Of a stretch of DNA of 7,514 nt, positions 6,450 to 7,514 are shown piece after piece. The DNA comes from JAHFQJ01 sp046050125 (lineage in GTDB: Bacteria > Pseudomonadota > Gammaproteobacteria > Burkholderiales > Burkholderiaceae): positions 1 through 7,514 of the forward strand of contig JBJOQB010000091.1 of assembly GCA_046050125.1 (NCBI GenBank), read 5' to 3'. Position 1 is the first letter of the stretch, and each line of letters starts with the position of its first letter. The notes beneath the pieces are model-generated. The model worked only from the letters and a program-made list of their open reading frames with translations. It was not told the origin of the DNA and did not search any database. Both the position numbers and the translations under genes were made by a program.

Positions 6450-6614
6450 TTATTTTCTTGTCATAAAACTAGATAGAATTTTAATTGGCTGTACAATTCC
6501 AGCACTTTGCATTCTGCTTGAAGAATCTTGTTTTTGTAGCGTCTCTATTAAAGTAGCTAGATTTTGTAAATCTGTTTGAGAACTGTAAGTCCTAATATAT
6601 CTAGCTCTTTTAAA
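6450..6614 (-). other. Out-of-frame C-terminal continuation of the upstream coiled-coil gene (frameshift region)
   Basis: The upstream gene reads to a TAG at 6557-6559, but its -1 frame is open from about 6650 down to a TAA at 6450-6452, some 66 codons. It encodes a convincing helix, LQNLATLIETLQKQ, then SSSRMQSAGIVQPIKILSS and a basic end MTRK. Like the rest of the protein this tail has no Cys or Trp, whereas the third frame has both and stops earlier. Within the overlap, TTTAAAA (6608-6614) is a heptamer in the exact register T TTA AAA needed for a -1 slip after Lys232, giving a 284-residue product. One nucleotide later, AGCTAGAT (6599-6606) is perfectly complementary to ATCTAGCT read at 6562-6555, which covers the zero-frame stop. 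A one-base loss anywhere in about 6560-6650 would explain the break equally well or better. Confidence 0.55.
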
Positions 6615-7303
6615 GCAGGTGCTGGTTGAGTTTTTGCTTCTAATTCTAGTTTAGCACGTCTAGTTTGTAAATCCTCTAATTGTGATGTTAAATTTCTAAC
6701 CTGTGCATCAGAACTATTTAATCGACTTAATAGCCTACTATTTTCATCATTAGCTACTTTTAATTGCCTAGTAAGAGTTTGTATCTGTATTTGTGTTTTA
6801 TCCCCGTCTATTCTTTTATTCTTTTTTGATATTTTATTAAATTGAGCTTGTGCCAATTGTAGCTCTAAGTTTAATCTTTGTACTTCTGATTTTAATTTAT
6901 TAATTTCTACATCTCGATTACGAATGATTTCAGAATTCTTTTCATTAATTTGCGTACTAAGTGATATTGCTGAATCTAATTTGTCTTTAATAGATTGTAC
7001 TTCCTTTATTAATCTTCTAATATATTTATCTTTATCACCTAATTTGCTATCAAATACCATTTGTGCAAATTCTACACTGCCAATCTCTGGCTCTTCTTGT
7101 GGAGTAGTAGTTTTATCACTATTTTCATCGCTTTTTGATGGCTCTTCATTAATTGTGTAACTAGTCCTTAAATTACTAGATTTTTTGGTAGGATTTGGAT
7201 TAATACCTAAATTAGCATCATTTGTACTGTTAGTTTGATTTAAATGTGATATTCCATTTATAGCAACTCTAGATTGTTTTGTTCTTAATTGTTGTTGAGG
7301 CAT
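6557..7303 (-). CDS. Hypothetical coiled-coil protein, 3' end disrupted by a frame break
   Basis: I do not recognise this protein. The zero frame gives 248 residues with no signal peptide, no membrane segment, and no Cys or Trp. Residues 1-75 are Asn/Thr/Ser/Gln-rich and probably disordered (PNPTKKSSN, then SDENSDKTTTPQEEPE). A short ordered segment, GSVEFAQMVFDSKLGDKD, at 75-92 leads into a long heptad-rich coiled coil at about 90-225 (YIRRLIKEVQSIKDKL, EINKLKSEVQRLNLELQL, RNLTSQLEDLQTRRAKLELE). The final zero-frame stretch after PAPALKELD looks like run-off past a frame break, because the -1 frame continues more plausibly to 6450. The start at 7303 is fixed by GGAG 8 nt upstream; the ATG within that spacer is out of frame. 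It precedes the other coiled-coil gene on the same strand, with similar composition, MP start and TGGAGA leader, but I see no clear sequence homology between the two. Confidence 0.75.
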   Translation of the reverse strand: MPQQQLRTKQSRVAINGISHLNQTNSTNDANLGINPNPTKKSSNLRTSYTINEEPSKSDENSDKTTTPQEEPEIGSVEFAQMVFDSKLGDKDKYIRRLIKEVQSIKDKLDSAISLSTQINEKNSEIIRNRDVEINKLKSEVQRLNLELQLAQAQFNKISKKNKRIDGDKTQIQIQTLTRQLKVANDENSRLLSRLNSSDAQVRNLTSQLEDLQTRRAKLELEAKTQPAPALKELDILGLTVLKQIYKI

Positions 7304-7311
7304 GAAAGCAT

Positions 7312-7315
7312 CTCC
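7312..7315 (-). promoter_or_regulatory. Shine-Dalgarno that fixes the start of the upstream coiled-coil gene
   Basis: TTGGAGAT on the - strand (GGAG at 7312-7315) lies 8 nt before the ATG at 7303. Another ATG overlaps the end of this site but is out of frame, so 7303 is the start. Confidence 0.65.
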
Positions 7316-7338
7316 AAAGTTTAATTAATATTAATAAA

Positions 7339-7375
7339 ATTATATTATAATCATTTATTATGTATAGAATATACA
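7339..7375 (-). promoter_or_regulatory. Candidate promoter with overlapping 15-bp dyad for the upstream coiled-coil gene
   Basis: On the - strand, TATACA (7361-7366; 4 of 6), a 16-bp spacer and TATAAT (7339-7344; 6 of 6) form a promoter-like pair about 36 bp before the start codon. A second TATAAT overlaps at 7344-7349. The -35 is one arm of a perfect dyad, TGTATA-GAA-TATACA (7361-7375), which is a typical shape and place for a repressor operator. I do not recognise the regulator. Confidence 0.35.
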
Positions 7376-7449
7376 CGAAATAAATTATAAATTCATTACA
7401 TATGCTATGTTTATGCCAAATATAATACGGGATTGCCCACTTAATTTGA

Positions 7450-7458
7450 TGATATAAT
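7450..7458 (+). promoter_or_regulatory. Extended -10 promoter for the zinc-ribbon gene
   Basis: TGATATAAT (7450-7458) is an exact extended -10 (TGn plus TATAAT), which can work without a -35. It predicts a start near 7465, leaving only about 9 nt of leader before the ATG at 7474. Confidence 0.35.
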
Positions 7459-7473
7459 AAATGTTTTATTAAG

Positions 7474-7514
7474 ATGAAGATAATATGTAAAAAATGTGGA
7501 GATGATAAAAGTGT
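7474..7514 (+). CDS. Partial CDS: zinc-ribbon N-terminus, possibly an InsA-like transposase component
   Basis: Thirteen complete codons are visible before the window ends: MKIICKKCGDDKS, with the first two bases of a Val codon following. The C-x-x-C-G at residues 5-9 is the first knuckle of a zinc ribbon. The form IICKKCG-x-D-K-S-V is common at the start of InsA-like DNA-binding proteins of IS1-type elements, but other zinc-ribbon proteins start the same way. No good Shine-Dalgarno sequence is visible. The preceding extended -10 and the IS-end-like sequence support an insertion sequence reading outward to the right. Confidence 0.4.
   Translation, partial: MKIICKKCGDDKS

Larger units (their letters stand above)
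7429..7514 (+). mobile_element. Possible left end of an IS1-like insertion sequence, cut by the window edge
   Basis: GGGATTGCCCACTTAA (7429-7444) is a local rise in G+C. From memory it resembles the left end of IS1 (GGTAATGACTCCAACTTA), including TTTGAT and GTTTTAT just inside. The first reading frame starts 46 nt inside, close to the insA offset in IS1. It encodes a CxxC zinc-ribbon start, as InsA-type proteins do. The other end, target duplication and transposase catalytic domain lie outside the window, so this is a tentative call. Confidence 0.35.

Noticed and set aside
6924..7160. Open frame on + opposite the upstream coiled-coil gene
   Set aside because: It is antisense to the coiled-coil heptads, and its Ser/Leu-rich hydrophobic translation is what reversed Glu/Lys/Asn codons give.

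Overview
This is an AT-rich stretch (about 30% G+C by eye) from a respiring Gram-negative bacterium, most likely a low-GC proteobacterium. The evidence is Sec-exported periplasmic proteins, two c-type cytochromes, and a bifunctional ArgA (amino-acid-kinase fold plus GNAT domain) of the beta/gammaproteobacterial type. Having alr and radA close together recalls Betaproteobacteria, where the two are often neighbours. I cannot name the genus, and a host-associated lifestyle would be a guess.

Left part (1-2600), all on +: a small exported four-cysteine protein resembling the LprI/DUF1311 family; alanine racemase (alr); then, behind a good sigma70-like promoter (TTTACA-N17-TAAAAT), two single-heme class I cytochromes 16 nt apart, which look like a two-gene counterpart of diheme cytochrome c4. 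A GC-containing hairpin separates them from radA, which converges from the - strand.

Middle (2611-5490): radA (-) and argA (+) diverge from a 183-bp spacer. The spacer holds perfect TATAAT hexamers facing radA and an FNR/Anr-like dyad. radA serves recombination and repair; argA makes N-acetylglutamate, the first step of arginine synthesis.

Right part (5509-7303), both on -: two genes for cytosolic, cysteine-free and tryptophan-free, disordered-plus-coiled-coil proteins that I do not recognise. Unlike the housekeeping genes, both have strong GGAG ribosome-binding sites, and dyads lie at their putative promoters. The upstream gene ends in a reading-frame break. A -1 frame continues about 52 codons past a T TTA AAA heptamer in the correct register, with a protein-like tail of the same composition. 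This is either a one-base deletion or sequence error, or a -1 frameshift site. The pair and the frame break are the most interesting parts of the window.

Right edge (about 7429-7514, +): a GGGATTGCCCACTTAA segment, an extended -10 and the first 13 codons of a CxxC zinc-ribbon protein resemble the left end of an IS1-like insertion sequence, cut by the window boundary.
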